Assembly: GCA_002418205.1 (NCBI GenBank)
Contig: DIDP01000040.1
Coordinates: forward strand, 1-44,850
Source of the DNA: Anaerolineales bacterium UBA5797
GTDB lineage: Bacteria > Chloroflexota > Anaerolineae > Anaerolineales > Villigracilaceae
Reading direction: 5' to 3'
DNA length: 44,850 bases
Position numbers and translations under genes: made by a program. The notes beneath the pieces are model-generated. The model worked only from the letters and a program-made list of their open reading frames with translations. It made no database searches and had not been told where the DNA came from. How positions within the stretch are numbered: position 1 is the first letter of the stretch; each line of letters starts with the position of its first letter. Of this stretch, positions 7,759-15,794 are shown piece by piece.

Positions 7759-9084
7759 ATGAAAACCATCCGCCGAACGTTCGGTTTATTACTGATCCTT
7801 TTCGCCTCCCTTTCGCTCGTTTTCCAGCCCGCGAAGGCGCAGGGGGGCGAGCCGCTCGCCCTCGTGATGACCGCCAATGGTCCGATCATGCCGCCGATGC
7901 TGGAGTACATCAAACGCGGCATCGAGACTGCAGGCCGCCGCAATGCGGAAGTGTTGATCATCCAGCTCAATACGCCGGGCGGAAACCTCGAGACGATGCT
8001 CGAGATCATCACGGCGATCCGTTCAAGTGACGTGCCCGTGGTTGTCTACGTCGCGCCGCGCAACGCGATCGCCGGGAGCGCGGGCGCAATGATCACGATG
8101 GCTGGGCACGCCTCGGCAATGGCGCCCGAGACATCCATCGGCGCATCCAGCCCGATCAGCGGCTCGGGCGAGAACCTAGATTCCACCTCGGCAACGAAGG
8201 CAAAGGAGATCTCCAAAGCCGCGATCCGTGACTTTGTAGCGCCGCGCGGGGAAAAGGCGCTCGCCCTCGCAGAAGCAATGATCGACGAAGCCAAAGCCGT
8301 CACCGCCACCGAAGCGCTGGATGCCGGGCTGATCGACTTTGTTGTGGATAACGTTGACGACCTGCTCGAATCGCTGGATGGTTTCACCGTTCAAATGAAC
8401 GACGGACCGCGGACACTCAATACAGATACGGAAAACACGCAGCCGCTCGATATGAGTTTCATCGAACAGTTCCTGTTACTGCTTACCGACCCGAACATTT
8501 CCTTCCTTCTGATCGCCATCGGTGTGCAGGCTGTGCTGATCGAGATCTCCAGCCCGGGCGGTTGGGTGGCGGGTTTCATCGGCGTGGTGTGCCTCACGCT
8601 GGCAATCTATGGCATCGGCGTATTGCCGGTCAACTGGTTTGGCATCATTTTCATGATCACCGCCTTTGTGCTGTTCATCCTCGATATCAAAGCGCCAACA
8701 CATGGCGCGTTGACCGCCGCGGGAGTCGCATCGTTCATCGTCGGCGCGCTGGTGTTGTTCAACTCGCCGGGCGTGCCTGAGTTCCAGCGTGTGTCGGTCC
8801 CATTGGTGATCGGCACGGGATTGGCCATCGGTTTGTTGTTCCTCGGCATCCTCATGTTCGCGATCCGCGCGCTTCGCAAGCCGATCAGTTCGGGGGCTGA
8901 GTCCTTTGTCGGTAAAACGGGAACAGCCAAATCGTCCATTGATGGAAGCGGAGGGCAGGTCCAGTTGGAATCCGAACTGTGGAGCGCAGAGAAGGCGGAC
9001 GAGTCTGATAAAATCCGTAAGGGCGATAGAGTGGAAGTCGTCGAAGTGAAAGGTTTGCGATTGAAAGTACGGAAGATAAAATAA
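7759..9084 (+). CDS. NfeD/STOPP-type membrane serine protease, full length
   Basis: This is a 441-residue protein of the long NfeD family: signal peptide (1-28), a ClpP/SppA-like protease domain (about 32-215), four or five transmembrane helices (about 240-375), and a C-terminal OB-fold NfeD domain with VGKTGTAKSSI. The nucleophile is probably Ser107 in NAIAGSAGAM, with Lys147 or Lys149 as general base, the Ser-Lys dyad of this family. NTPGGNLETM matches the substrate-groove motif. Members usually act with a stomatin/SPFH protein, and none is adjacent here. ATG 7759 (GGAG at 8 bases) is preferred to GTG 7756. Confidence 0.92.
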   Translation: MKTIRRTFGLLLILFASLSLVFQPAKAQGGEPLALVMTANGPIMPPMLEYIKRGIETAGRRNAEVLIIQLNTPGGNLETMLEIITAIRSSDVPVVVYVAPRNAIAGSAGAMITMAGHASAMAPETSIGASSPISGSGENLDSTSATKAKEISKAAIRDFVAPRGEKALALAEAMIDEAKAVTATEALDAGLIDFVVDNVDDLLESLDGFTVQMNDGPRTLNTDTENTQPLDMSFIEQFLLLLTDPNISFLLIAIGVQAVLIEISSPGGWVAGFIGVVCLTLAIYGIGVLPVNWFGIIFMITAFVLFILDIKAPTHGALTAAGVASFIVGALVLFNSPGVPEFQRVSVPLVIGTGLAIGLLFLGILMFAIRALRKPISSGAESFVGKTGTAKSSIDGSGGQVQLESELWSAEKADESDKIRKGDRVEVVEVKGLRLKVRKIK

Positions 9085-9095
9085 ATTGAAAGGAT

Positions 9096-9154
9096 GTCAT
9101 TGCGAGATTGCTTCGCGGAGTTTATCCTGAGCCTGTCGAAGGGCTCGCAATGAC
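9096..9154. repeat. GTCATTGCGAG dispersed repeat, copy A
   Basis: A 59-bp unit is bounded by GTCATTGCGAG (9096-9106) and its exact inverse CTCGCAATGAC (9144-9154). Inside are GATTGCTTCG and the sequence CCTGAGCCTGTCGAAGG. Its ends match copies at 26505 and 42321. It lies in the 87-base gap before lipA. Confidence 0.8.
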
Positions 9155-9171
9155 GGCTCGAACTTAACCTT

Positions 9172-10116
9172 ATGCCTGCTACACCTACGAGAGACCGGGT
9201 CATCCCCGGAACAGATATCCGCCCGCTGCGCCGCCCCGAATGGATCAAAGTACGCGCGCCCTCGGGCGAAACCTATGAATGGCTGCACGGACTGATGCGC
9301 AAAAAGGAATTGCATACGGTCTGCGAGGAAGCCATGTGCCCGAACCTGGGCGAATGCTGGGGCAGCGGCACCGCGACATTTTTGATGCTGGGTGACGTGT
9401 GCACGCGCACGTGCGCGTTCTGCGACATCAAACACGGCAAGCCCGCGCTGATGGATTGGGGCGAAGCCGAACGCGTGGCGCAAGCCGTGAAAGCCATGGA
9501 ATTAAAGCACGCGGTCATCACCTCTGTGAACCGTGATGAACGAAGAGACGGCGGCGCGCCGATCTTTGCGATGGTCATTCGCCGCATCCGCGAATTACTG
9601 CCGGGTTGTTCGATAGAAGTTCTCATCCCTGATTTTAAGGGCTCGCTCGAAGCGTTGAAGATCGTCATGGAGGCGCGTCCTGAGATCCTGAACCACAACG
9701 TGGAGACGGTGCCGCGCTTGTTCAAGACCGTCCAGCCGCAGGATAATTACGAATGGGCGGCGGCGACTCTCTCGAATGCGAAGAAACTCGACCCTGAAGT
9801 GTTGACCAAATCGGGCATCATGGTGGGACTCGGCGAAACGATGGATGAGGTCAAAGCCGTGATGCGTGACCAGCGCGCGTGGGGCGTGGATATTCTAACG
9901 ATCGGCCAGTACCTGCAGCCGAGCAAGAAGCACATGCCCATCTCACGTTATTACACGATGGAAGAGTTTGCCGAACTACGCGACTTCGGCAAAGAGATCG
10001 GCTTCCAATGGGTCGAGTCGAATCCGCTGGTGCGTTCGTCGTATCACGCCGCGGAGCAGGTGCGAGCGTTGAGCGTGGTGCATCGCAAGTTGTATGGGGA
10101 AACGGTAAATTCGTAA
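9172..10116 (+). CDS. lipA: Lipoyl synthase
   Basis: The 314-residue radical SAM enzyme inserts two sulfur atoms into protein-bound octanoyl groups to make lipoate. The auxiliary cluster ligands C51, C56 and C62 (CEEAMCPNLGEC) and the radical SAM cluster C77, C81, C84 (CTRTCAFC) are all present, as is the C-terminal RSSYHA serine that ligates the sacrificial cluster. Length is normal. No lipB or lplA is adjacent and none of the lipoylated complexes is encoded here; the acyltransferase at 12948 has no lipoyl domain. A strong terminator follows directly. Confidence 0.96.
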   Translation: MPATPTRDRVIPGTDIRPLRRPEWIKVRAPSGETYEWLHGLMRKKELHTVCEEAMCPNLGECWGSGTATFLMLGDVCTRTCAFCDIKHGKPALMDWGEAERVAQAVKAMELKHAVITSVNRDERRDGGAPIFAMVIRRIRELLPGCSIEVLIPDFKGSLEALKIVMEARPEILNHNVETVPRLFKTVQPQDNYEWAAATLSNAKKLDPEVLTKSGIMVGLGETMDEVKAVMRDQRAWGVDILTIGQYLQPSKKHMPISRYYTMEEFAELRDFGKEIGFQWVESNPLVRSSYHAAEQVRALSVVHRKLYGETVNS

Positions 10117-10130
10117 TTGGTAAATTGGAA

Positions 10131-10165
10131 CCTCCCGCCGAGAATTCTCGGCGGGAGGTTTTTTT
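10131..10165 (+). terminator. Strong intrinsic terminator of lipA
   Basis: A perfect 28-base palindrome (arms 10131-10144 and 10145-10158, EcoRI-like GAATTC at the centre) is followed by seven T residues. It starts 14 bases after the lipA stop. Confidence 0.95.
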
Positions 10166-10316
10166 GTGACAGATGACACGTGAAATTGCAGAAGGATTAG
10201 GTGTATGATTTCCATGGAAATACATCACTTAATGGTTCATGTCAGTGAAGTGATCTTTTATCATAGGGCATTTTGGAACGATTGTCCTTCTGTCCTAACC
10301 AAAAGGAGTACTTACG

Positions 10317-11072
10317 ATGAACCGCTCAGTAGTTTCAGTTGCTGTTTTTCTCAGCATTTTGTTAGCCGCGTGCGCATCCGCCGCACCCATTCCAACAAGT
10401 TCTCCCGCACCCATCCCATCGGCAACGCCTCCCCCAACAGCTACAAAGATTCCTCCAACAGAAACGCTCATCCCTACCGCAACGCCAACGGAGATCCCAG
10501 TTTTCTGGGAAGATTTCGACAAGGAATTCCAATCCGGCTGGAGTTGGATTCGGGAAAACGATGCATTATGGAGTCTCGACTCGGAACCCGGCTTCCTGCG
10601 TATCGTTCTCACAGGTGACCGCCCTCCACGCAACATTCTCATCCGCGATGTTACCAGCGAGAACTTTCAGATCATTACACATATCAAGTTCAAACCCACG
10701 AGCAACTATCAGTTTGCGGGATTGACGATCCGCCAGGATGATGACACCACGGTTTCACTCGGCAGGGCCTATTGCAACACACAAAATGTGTGCGTGGGAA
10801 ATGGCATTTACTTTGATGCCGTTCAGAATGGGCAATGGACGGGAAATAATTTTGGAACCGATACACAAATGAAAGATGAAGCCTATCTGCGCATCGATAA
10901 GAACAAAAGCACATTTACCGCTTACTACAGTGAAAACGGCACGGATTGGATGATGATCGGTCAGCATGAGATGACCATGCTCGACCCCAAAGTTGGGATA
11001 TTCGCCGGGCAATCGTTTATCGTTGGACAGGTGGCATTGTTCGATTACTTTTCCGTGATGGAAATACCATAA
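10317..11072 (+). CDS. Secreted lipoprotein with concanavalin A-like (DUF1349-like) domain
   Basis: The 251-residue protein has a lipoprotein signal with lipobox LAAC (Cys19). A Pro/Thr/Ser-rich linker of about 45 residues follows, then a beta-rich domain from residue 62 (FWEDFDKEF) to the end. The order of WSLDSEPGFLRI, FQIITHIKFKP, QFAGLTIRQDDDT, LRIDKNKSTFTAYYSENGTDW and VGIFAG is that of DUF1349/GH43 C-terminal concanavalin-like modules. These bind glycans or act as accessory domains. There is no catalytic domain, so a cell-surface binding role is inferred. An AAGGAG site precedes the ATG. It appears to be a single gene. Confidence 0.75.
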   Translation: MNRSVVSVAVFLSILLAACASAAPIPTSSPAPIPSATPPPTATKIPPTETLIPTATPTEIPVFWEDFDKEFQSGWSWIRENDALWSLDSEPGFLRIVLTGDRPPRNILIRDVTSENFQIITHIKFKPTSNYQFAGLTIRQDDDTTVSLGRAYCNTQNVCVGNGIYFDAVQNGQWTGNNFGTDTQMKDEAYLRIDKNKSTFTAYYSENGTDWMMIGQHEMTMLDPKVGIFAGQSFIVGQVALFDYFSVMEIP

Positions 11073-11166
11073 GTACGATCCGAAGGATGACAATTCCTGT
11101 TTGGCCCGACAGGTTGGCGAACGCTTTTTTATTTGCATGAGCCATACCAGTTGATATACCCCATCC

Positions 11167-11451
11167 AAGCACATCGAGTTTAGTGGCAGGATCTTCTTCT
11201 GGTGTGGACCTGCCCCGTGGTTCTTCGTCACGGTTCCTGCAAAGCATAGTCTTGCCTTCGAAGCCATCTCCAGCCCGGTAACGCAGGGACGGGGAGTGAT
11301 CCCGGTCCATGTACGGATCGGCGAAACCAAATACACCACTTCCCTGGTCCCCAAGAATGGTCGCAATCTGGTGCCCATCAAAGCGAGTGTGCGCAAAGCG
11401 GAAGAACTTGAGAAGGTTGATAAAGCAGCCTCACAGCTCGAAATCCGGTGA
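11167..11451 (+). pseudogene. DUF1905-family remnant lacking a start codon
   Basis: An open frame from 11155 (after a TGA at 11152) to the TGA at 11449-11451 encodes about 95 residues that match DUF1905: the FSGRIFFW start, PWFFVTVP, GVIPVHVRIGETKYTTSL and LVPIKASVRKAEELEK. No ATG, GTG or TTG occurs between the upstream stop and the conserved start, so the gene seems to have lost its 5' end by point change or frameshift. The rest of the surrounding gap (11073-11166 and 11452-11688) shows no gene; a weak hairpin with T-run lies near 11095-11135. Confidence 0.6.
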
Positions 11452-11688
11452 CTGACAGGTCTTATCCATATCTAAACTCCCAACGATTCGAAAGGTCAAC
11501 GAGGGTTTTTGTTAGTAAACGGGGACGAAATTCACCAAGTGGTTGGTGTCAATCATCACCAAAGCCCAAGTCATAACTTGCTAAAATGAATTGGGCTTTA
11601 ATCGTTCGATTTCCCCAATAAACCAGAAAAGTACATATCCATCCCAGATAGACAAGCATTGTTCTGTGAATGAGGAAAGGAGAACTTC

Positions 11689-12096
11689 ATGCTAAGGCTC
11701 ATATTTGGAATATTCATCATTCTTCACGGGCTTGTCCACATGTTGTATTTTGGACAGAGCCAGAAATTGTTTGAATTGCAGGAAGGGATGACCTGGCCGG
11801 ATGGCTCCTGGGCATTCTCAGGTTTACTGGGGAATGCGACGACCAGATCAATTGCAGGCATTTTGCTAGTGACGATCGCATTTATCCTTGTCATAGGCGG
11901 AATAGGGGTATTCGGAAAATGGGCATTGTGGCGTTCCATCGTCATTGGCGGATCCCTGCTTTCCAGCATTGCCTATCTGCTTTTATGGAACGGGAAAATG
12001 CAAAGGCTAGATAATCAGGGATTGATCGGCATTCTAGTAAACCTGGCGATCCTGTTTGTGCTGCTTGTATTGAATTGGCCCAGATTTGAAACCTAG
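11689..12096 (+). CDS. Small four-helix membrane protein
   Basis: The 135-residue protein has four hydrophobic helices (about 2-22, 55-75, 80-100, 112-130). Its first helix has FIILHGLVHMLYF and is followed by a short soluble loop with EGMTWPDGSW. Similar small proteins occur widely in Gram-positives and Chloroflexi but have no assigned function. A GGAAAGGAG site precedes the ATG. It is the first gene of a same-strand run to 15148, with 18 bases to the CPBP protease. Confidence 0.75.
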   Translation: MLRLIFGIFIILHGLVHMLYFGQSQKLFELQEGMTWPDGSWAFSGLLGNATTRSIAGILLVTIAFILVIGGIGVFGKWALWRSIVIGGSLLSSIAYLLLWNGKMQRLDNQGLIGILVNLAILFVLLVLNWPRFET

Positions 12097-12114
12097 AACA
12101 TAGAAAGGAATATC

Positions 12115-12951
12115 ATGACAATTGTTAAAGGCTTTGTCAGGGAACGTCCATTGTCAACCTACTTCATCATGACATTTATCATTTCATGGGGGGCCGTCCT
12201 CATGCTGGTTGGGCTTGACGGTGTACCAGTAGACCCAGATCAGGCTGTCACACTGGGGATGGCCATACTCCTTGGACCCAGCATAACAAGCATTCTATTG
12301 ACGGGAATCGTGTACGGGAAAACAGGATTTCGCGAGCTGGGTTCCCGTCTGTTCAAATGGCATATCGGTCTAAACTGGTATGCGGTTGCTATTCTGACCG
12401 CCCCGCTAACGACAGCCGTTGTGCTCCTCGTGCTCTCGCTTTTCTCCTCTGAGTACATTCCAGGCATATTTACTTCAGAGGATAGAGCAACCACGCTGTT
12501 AACAGGTATCCTGGCAGGTCTTTTTGTCGGCTTTTTCGAGGAATTGGGATGGACCGGATTCGCCATCCCTCGAATGAAAGCACGCGGTGTTCTTGAAACG
12601 GGTCTTATCGTAGGGCTCATTTGGGGAGCATGGCACTTCATTTTATTCTGGGAGAACGATAGTTTTTCTGGAACACTTCCATTAGCACTATTGCTCGCGC
12701 GTCTTTTTTCCTGGTTGCCAGCCTATAGAATTCTGATGACATGGATCTACGAAAATACAGAAAGCCTGCTTGTTGTGATACTGATGCACACAAGCCTGGT
12801 AGGTACATTGCTGATCATCGATCCGGTGTTATCTGGTGGAAGCCTTTTGACCTTTATCCTCGTACGAGCTGTTGCGCTGTGGATCGTTGCTGCAATGGTG
12901 ACCGCAACTCAGCAGCAAAAGTTTGAAACAGCCGGAAACGGCCAAGCATGA
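12115..12951 (+). CDS. CPBP-family intramembrane metalloprotease (CAAX protease-like)
   Basis: The 278-residue protein has about eight helices. The family motifs are present: the glutamate pair E142-E143 in FFEELGWTG, His174 in WGAWHF, and His225 in MHTSLVG. These are the metal and catalytic residues of type II CAAX prenyl protease and bacteriocin-immunity relatives. The bacterial substrate is unknown; self-immunity, peptide processing and signalling are known roles in the family. The stop overlaps the start of the following acyltransferase (ATGA, 12948-12951), which ties the two together. Confidence 0.88.
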   Translation: MTIVKGFVRERPLSTYFIMTFIISWGAVLMLVGLDGVPVDPDQAVTLGMAILLGPSITSILLTGIVYGKTGFRELGSRLFKWHIGLNWYAVAILTAPLTTAVVLLVLSLFSSEYIPGIFTSEDRATTLLTGILAGLFVGFFEELGWTGFAIPRMKARGVLETGLIVGLIWGAWHFILFWENDSFSGTLPLALLLARLFSWLPAYRILMTWIYENTESLLVVILMHTSLVGTLLIIDPVLSGGSLLTFILVRAVALWIVAAMVTATQQQKFETAGNGQA

Positions 12952-13760
12952 ATATAAAACAAGGTTATCGAATTGTCCCTTTTACGGCCAACCGGCGGAT
13001 GGTGGCTGCGTCCACTTCTGTTGGCCGTGAACAAAGCAACATCCACGCCATCATCGAAGTTGACATAACAAAACCGCGTCAACGGTTCAGCGATATCAAG
13101 GAACGAACCGGAGAACGCCCATCCCTGACCGCGTATATTACAGCCTGTCTCGCCAAAACCATGACTGAGAATCCAACCTTTAACGCTTTCCGCAAGGGCC
13201 GCAATCTCATCATTCTTGATGATGTCACGATCAGTGTTCTTGTAGAAAGAGAAATCAAGGGCGAGATCATCCCTGAGAACCTGGGGATTCGTGCTGCACA
13301 ATCCAAGACCTACCGGCAAATCCATGAAGAGATCAGGGCGGCACAGGGACATCCCAGCGACGGGTTGGGAGGACTTTCAGGAATCACCTGGCTGAGATTT
13401 ATTCCGGGATTTCTTTTCCGAATATTCGTCAAGGTTGCCTCCAAAAATATCGGCATGATGAAGCGCTATGGAGCGGTTGGCGTCACCGCGGTCGGAATGT
13501 TTGGAAACAGGAACCAGGCAGTATGGCTTGTGCCAATCGTTGGCGGGGCGACCGTCGGTGTTGCCGTGGGAGGAATCGTGGAACGGCCTTGTGTGATCAA
13601 CGGTCAACTCGAATCGCATGAGCATCTCTGCCTGACCATCACCTTCAACCACGATATCGTTGACGGTGCTCCAGCCGCTCGTTTCGTGAAGAGATTCTCT
13701 GAATTGCTCATGAACGGTGAATCTCTTGTTGAGGATACAAGAAAAATTTCCTTTCATTGA
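12948..13760 (+). CDS. Stand-alone E2-type (2-oxoacid dehydrogenase/CAT-like) acyltransferase domain
   Basis: The 270-residue protein corresponds to the catalytic domain of dihydrolipoamide acyltransferases, without lipoyl or peripheral-subunit-binding domains. The active-site motif HxxxDG is intact (H235, D239 in FNHDIVDGAPA), and the N terminus RIVPFTANRRMVAAS fits the family start. A hydrophobic stretch near 140-165 (ITWLRFIPGFLFRIFVKVAS) replaces the usual linker. No E1 or E3 gene is nearby, so it is unlikely to serve a classical complex; a CoA-dependent acetyl- or acyltransfer to a small substrate is more likely. Coupled to the CPBP protease. Confidence 0.85.
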   Translation: MNIKQGYRIVPFTANRRMVAASTSVGREQSNIHAIIEVDITKPRQRFSDIKERTGERPSLTAYITACLAKTMTENPTFNAFRKGRNLIILDDVTISVLVEREIKGEIIPENLGIRAAQSKTYRQIHEEIRAAQGHPSDGLGGLSGITWLRFIPGFLFRIFVKVASKNIGMMKRYGAVGVTAVGMFGNRNQAVWLVPIVGGATVGVAVGGIVERPCVINGQLESHEHLCLTITFNHDIVDGAPAARFVKRFSELLMNGESLVEDTRKISFH

Positions 13761-13772
13761 TCGGAAAGACAT

Positions 13773-14498
13773 ATGACTTCAACACTCACCTACCGGACCT
13801 CTGGCGTCAAAGACACCGTAAAAGCAGATCCCCAATGGAGAGGACTCTTCATTTCCGGAGGCATGGCCGCTTTTGCCATGCTGGCGCTTATGATGGTACA
13901 GATCATCGTTTTCGTTGTCTGGCCCCCGCCTGACACCGTTGAGGGGTACTTCTCCCTGTTTCAGAAGAACTGGCTGCTGGGGTTGTTGAGTCTCGACCTG
14001 CTGTATATCGTGGATAGCATTCTATTGGTCCTGATATATCTCGCGGTTTATTTCGTTCTGAGGAGGGCCGGAGAGTCCTCCATGCTCATCGCGCTGACCC
14101 TTGGCATTGTCGGGATAGCTGCCTACTTCGCTTCGAACACAGCCTTCGAGATGCTCTCTTTAAGCAATCAGTATGCCGCGGCAACCATAGAAACACAAAA
14201 GAAGATGCTCCTGATGGCCGGTCAAGTCATGCTTGAAACCTACAAGGGCACCGCCTTCGACATCTATTATGTCCTCAACACCATTGTCCTTTTTATCTTC
14301 TCGCCTGTCATGCTCCGCAGCAGGCTCTTCAGCAGAGCGACCGCATATCTCGGATTCCTGGCGGGCATATTGATGGTCATTCCATCTACAGCGGGAACGC
14401 CGGGACTATATTTCTCGCTCGCATCTCTCGTGCCCTGGGCGATATGGTTGGTGCTGGTTGGAATAAGGCTGCTTCAACTTGGACGACTGGATAGCTGA
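13773..14498 (+). CDS. DUF4386-like integral membrane protein
   Basis: The 241-residue protein has about six helices, with a first helix at residues 29-50, a pair near 75-120 and two or three in the C-terminal third. The layout, with LLGLLSLDLLYIVDSILLVLIY in the middle and LGFLAGILMVIPS near the end, resembles DUF4386 proteins of unknown function. It is 12 bases downstream of the acyltransferase gene, so very likely in the same transcript. No catalytic residues are evident. Confidence 0.7.
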   Translation: MTSTLTYRTSGVKDTVKADPQWRGLFISGGMAAFAMLALMMVQIIVFVVWPPPDTVEGYFSLFQKNWLLGLLSLDLLYIVDSILLVLIYLAVYFVLRRAGESSMLIALTLGIVGIAAYFASNTAFEMLSLSNQYAAATIETQKKMLLMAGQVMLETYKGTAFDIYYVLNTIVLFIFSPVMLRSRLFSRATAYLGFLAGILMVIPSTAGTPGLYFSLASLVPWAIWLVLVGIRLLQLGRLDS

Positions 14499-14534
14499 TG
14501 AAAATTTCAGGCAAGGTCAATCATGGGAGTTGAA

Positions 14535-14909
14535 ATGAACACAAATCTGGCAAGAGCTGCAAGCCTTGGAGCAGCATTCCTCATTATGTTCCTTTCCGGT
14601 TTCTGGCTGAATCGCAAGGGAAAGCCGTATGACACGCTCATCTTCACAATTCATAAAATGATCGGCTTGGGAATGGGCATCTTTTTGTACATGACCATAA
14701 GGCAGATTCACCGAACAGCCTCGCTCGATCCAATCGAAATCCTCCTTGTGGCATTCACTGTCTTATCTTTTCTTGCCACGGTTACCACGGGAAGTCTTTT
14801 GAGCGTCCCCGTCTCAAAGCCCATGCCGGATATTGTCTCGACGTTGAATAAAATCTTCCCGTATATTACAGTGCTCTCCACTGCGATTACTTCATACTTC
14901 CTGCTATAA
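14535..14909 (+). CDS. Small four-helix membrane protein
   Basis: The 124-residue protein has four helices and a histidine-containing loop FTIHKMIGLGMGIF near residues 40-53, plus RQIHRTASLDP. The ATG at 14535 has GGGAG 5 bases upstream; an in-frame ATG at 14523 would add four residues. The paired histidines in or near helices could bind heme or metal, but this is a guess. It belongs to the same run as the DUF4386-like gene. No family recognised with confidence. Confidence 0.65.
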   Translation: MNTNLARAASLGAAFLIMFLSGFWLNRKGKPYDTLIFTIHKMIGLGMGIFLYMTIRQIHRTASLDPIEILLVAFTVLSFLATVTTGSLLSVPVSKPMPDIVSTLNKIFPYITVLSTAITSYFLL

Positions 14910-14974
14910 CGAAAATATTAACCGCCCGGAAAAAGACTGGTACCTGATATTCACAGATTGGAACGGAGCCAACC

Positions 14975-15148
14975 ATGAACCCCATCTATCTCATCCTTTT
15001 TGCGGTGATCGTTACGTTGCTGCTCACACTGGCCATCCCACGCCTTCGCCCGGTGAGTCCGACAGGCAGGCGTTTTCTATGGGTTGCAATGATCGCCGGA
15101 CTGGTTGTCCTGCTGGTTATCATTGTCCTTGCCATGACCGGTAATTGA
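14975..15148 (+). CDS. 57-residue membrane protein with two helices
   Basis: A short frame with ATG at 14975 and a GGAG 7 bases upstream encodes 57 residues: helix 1 (about 4-21), a basic loop with RLRPVSPTGRR, and helix 2 (about 35-54). The hydrophobic-basic-hydrophobic pattern and the clear ribosome binding site favour a real small protein. It closes the run of membrane genes; its stop lies 10 bases from the stop of the convergent kinase gene with no terminator between them. Confidence 0.55.
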   Translation: MNPIYLILFAVIVTLLLTLAIPRLRPVSPTGRRFLWVAMIAGLVVLLVIIVLAMTGN

Positions 15149-15158
15149 ACATCGAGTT

Positions 15159-15728
15159 TCACACAGTAACAAACCCAAACTCTTCGGAAATATGCCGGGC
15201 TGTCGCCTCCGGTGACAGTTCGGTATTGTTGATCTTCACATAATTTTCCTCGTAGAAGAAATCACCGTCTGTGTTCATTCTATACTGTTCCTCCGTCTGG
15301 AGCAGGTTCCGCTCCGAACGGGATGTATCGCGTTTTGAAGACTTTTTGGAAAGACGGAACTCGCTTTTGTTTCGTTCGAGGCGTTCATCCAGGCTGGCTT
15401 CCAATTCCACAAAGTAAATATCAGCCCCCCTTTCCTTGAATATTTGACAGTATGAGTCGATCTGTTCCTTGTCCCCCGGCTTATCCAATGCCCAAACGTA
15501 AGTGAAGATCATGCCGGGCAATTCACTCGAAGCCACCTCTTCAAAAATTCTTCGACGAAACTCATTGACCAAGGTATGGAATTTTTTGTGACCATACGGG
15601 AAGAACTCAAGGACCAGGTCAATGGTCATGTGGTTGTGGAAGACCTTCATACCGGTCAATTTGGCAAGCTCATACCCGACTGTCATTTTGCCCACTGCCG
15701 GCGGACCGAATATCACTACAAAATTCAT
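15159..15728 (-). CDS. P-loop AAA-type ATPase / small-molecule kinase-like protein
   Basis: The 189-residue protein begins with a beta strand and a Walker A loop (GPPAVGKMT, residues 8-16), followed by KVFHNHMTIDLVLEFF, typical of shikimate-kinase-like P-loop proteins. The middle region FIFTYVWALDKP-like strand and the Arg/Lys-rich lid near 120-140 fit a phosphotransferase, and TDGDFFYEENYVKINNTELSPE resembles the C-terminal strand of these kinases. The substrate is unknown. ATG 15728 has GGAG 6 bases upstream; a GTG at 15743 is less likely. Confidence 0.75.
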   Translation of the reverse strand: MNFVVIFGPPAVGKMTVGYELAKLTGMKVFHNHMTIDLVLEFFPYGHKKFHTLVNEFRRRIFEEVASSELPGMIFTYVWALDKPGDKEQIDSYCQIFKERGADIYFVELEASLDERLERNKSEFRLSKKSSKRDTSRSERNLLQTEEQYRMNTDGDFFYEENYVKINNTELSPEATARHISEEFGFVTV

Positions 15729-15741
15729 CAGAGTCTCCTTC

Positions 15742-15774
15742 ACAGGTTGGACGGCTGGTTGCCGCCCAACCTGT
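15742..15774 (-). terminator. Two-tier hairpin between the serine hydrolase and kinase genes
   Basis: Outer arms 15742-15750 and 15766-15774 (9 bp) enclose an inner CGGC/GCCG stem with loop TGGTT. It lies after the hydrolase stop and right before the kinase ribosome binding site, with no T-run, so it may attenuate readthrough and not end transcription completely. Confidence 0.5.
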
Positions 15775-15794
15775 CAAATCACAATATCAAGGAT

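Noticed and set aside
7710..8012. N-terminal extension of the ICMT-like protein
   Set aside because: It would overlap the divergent NfeD gene, and the GGAGG site favours ATG 7709.
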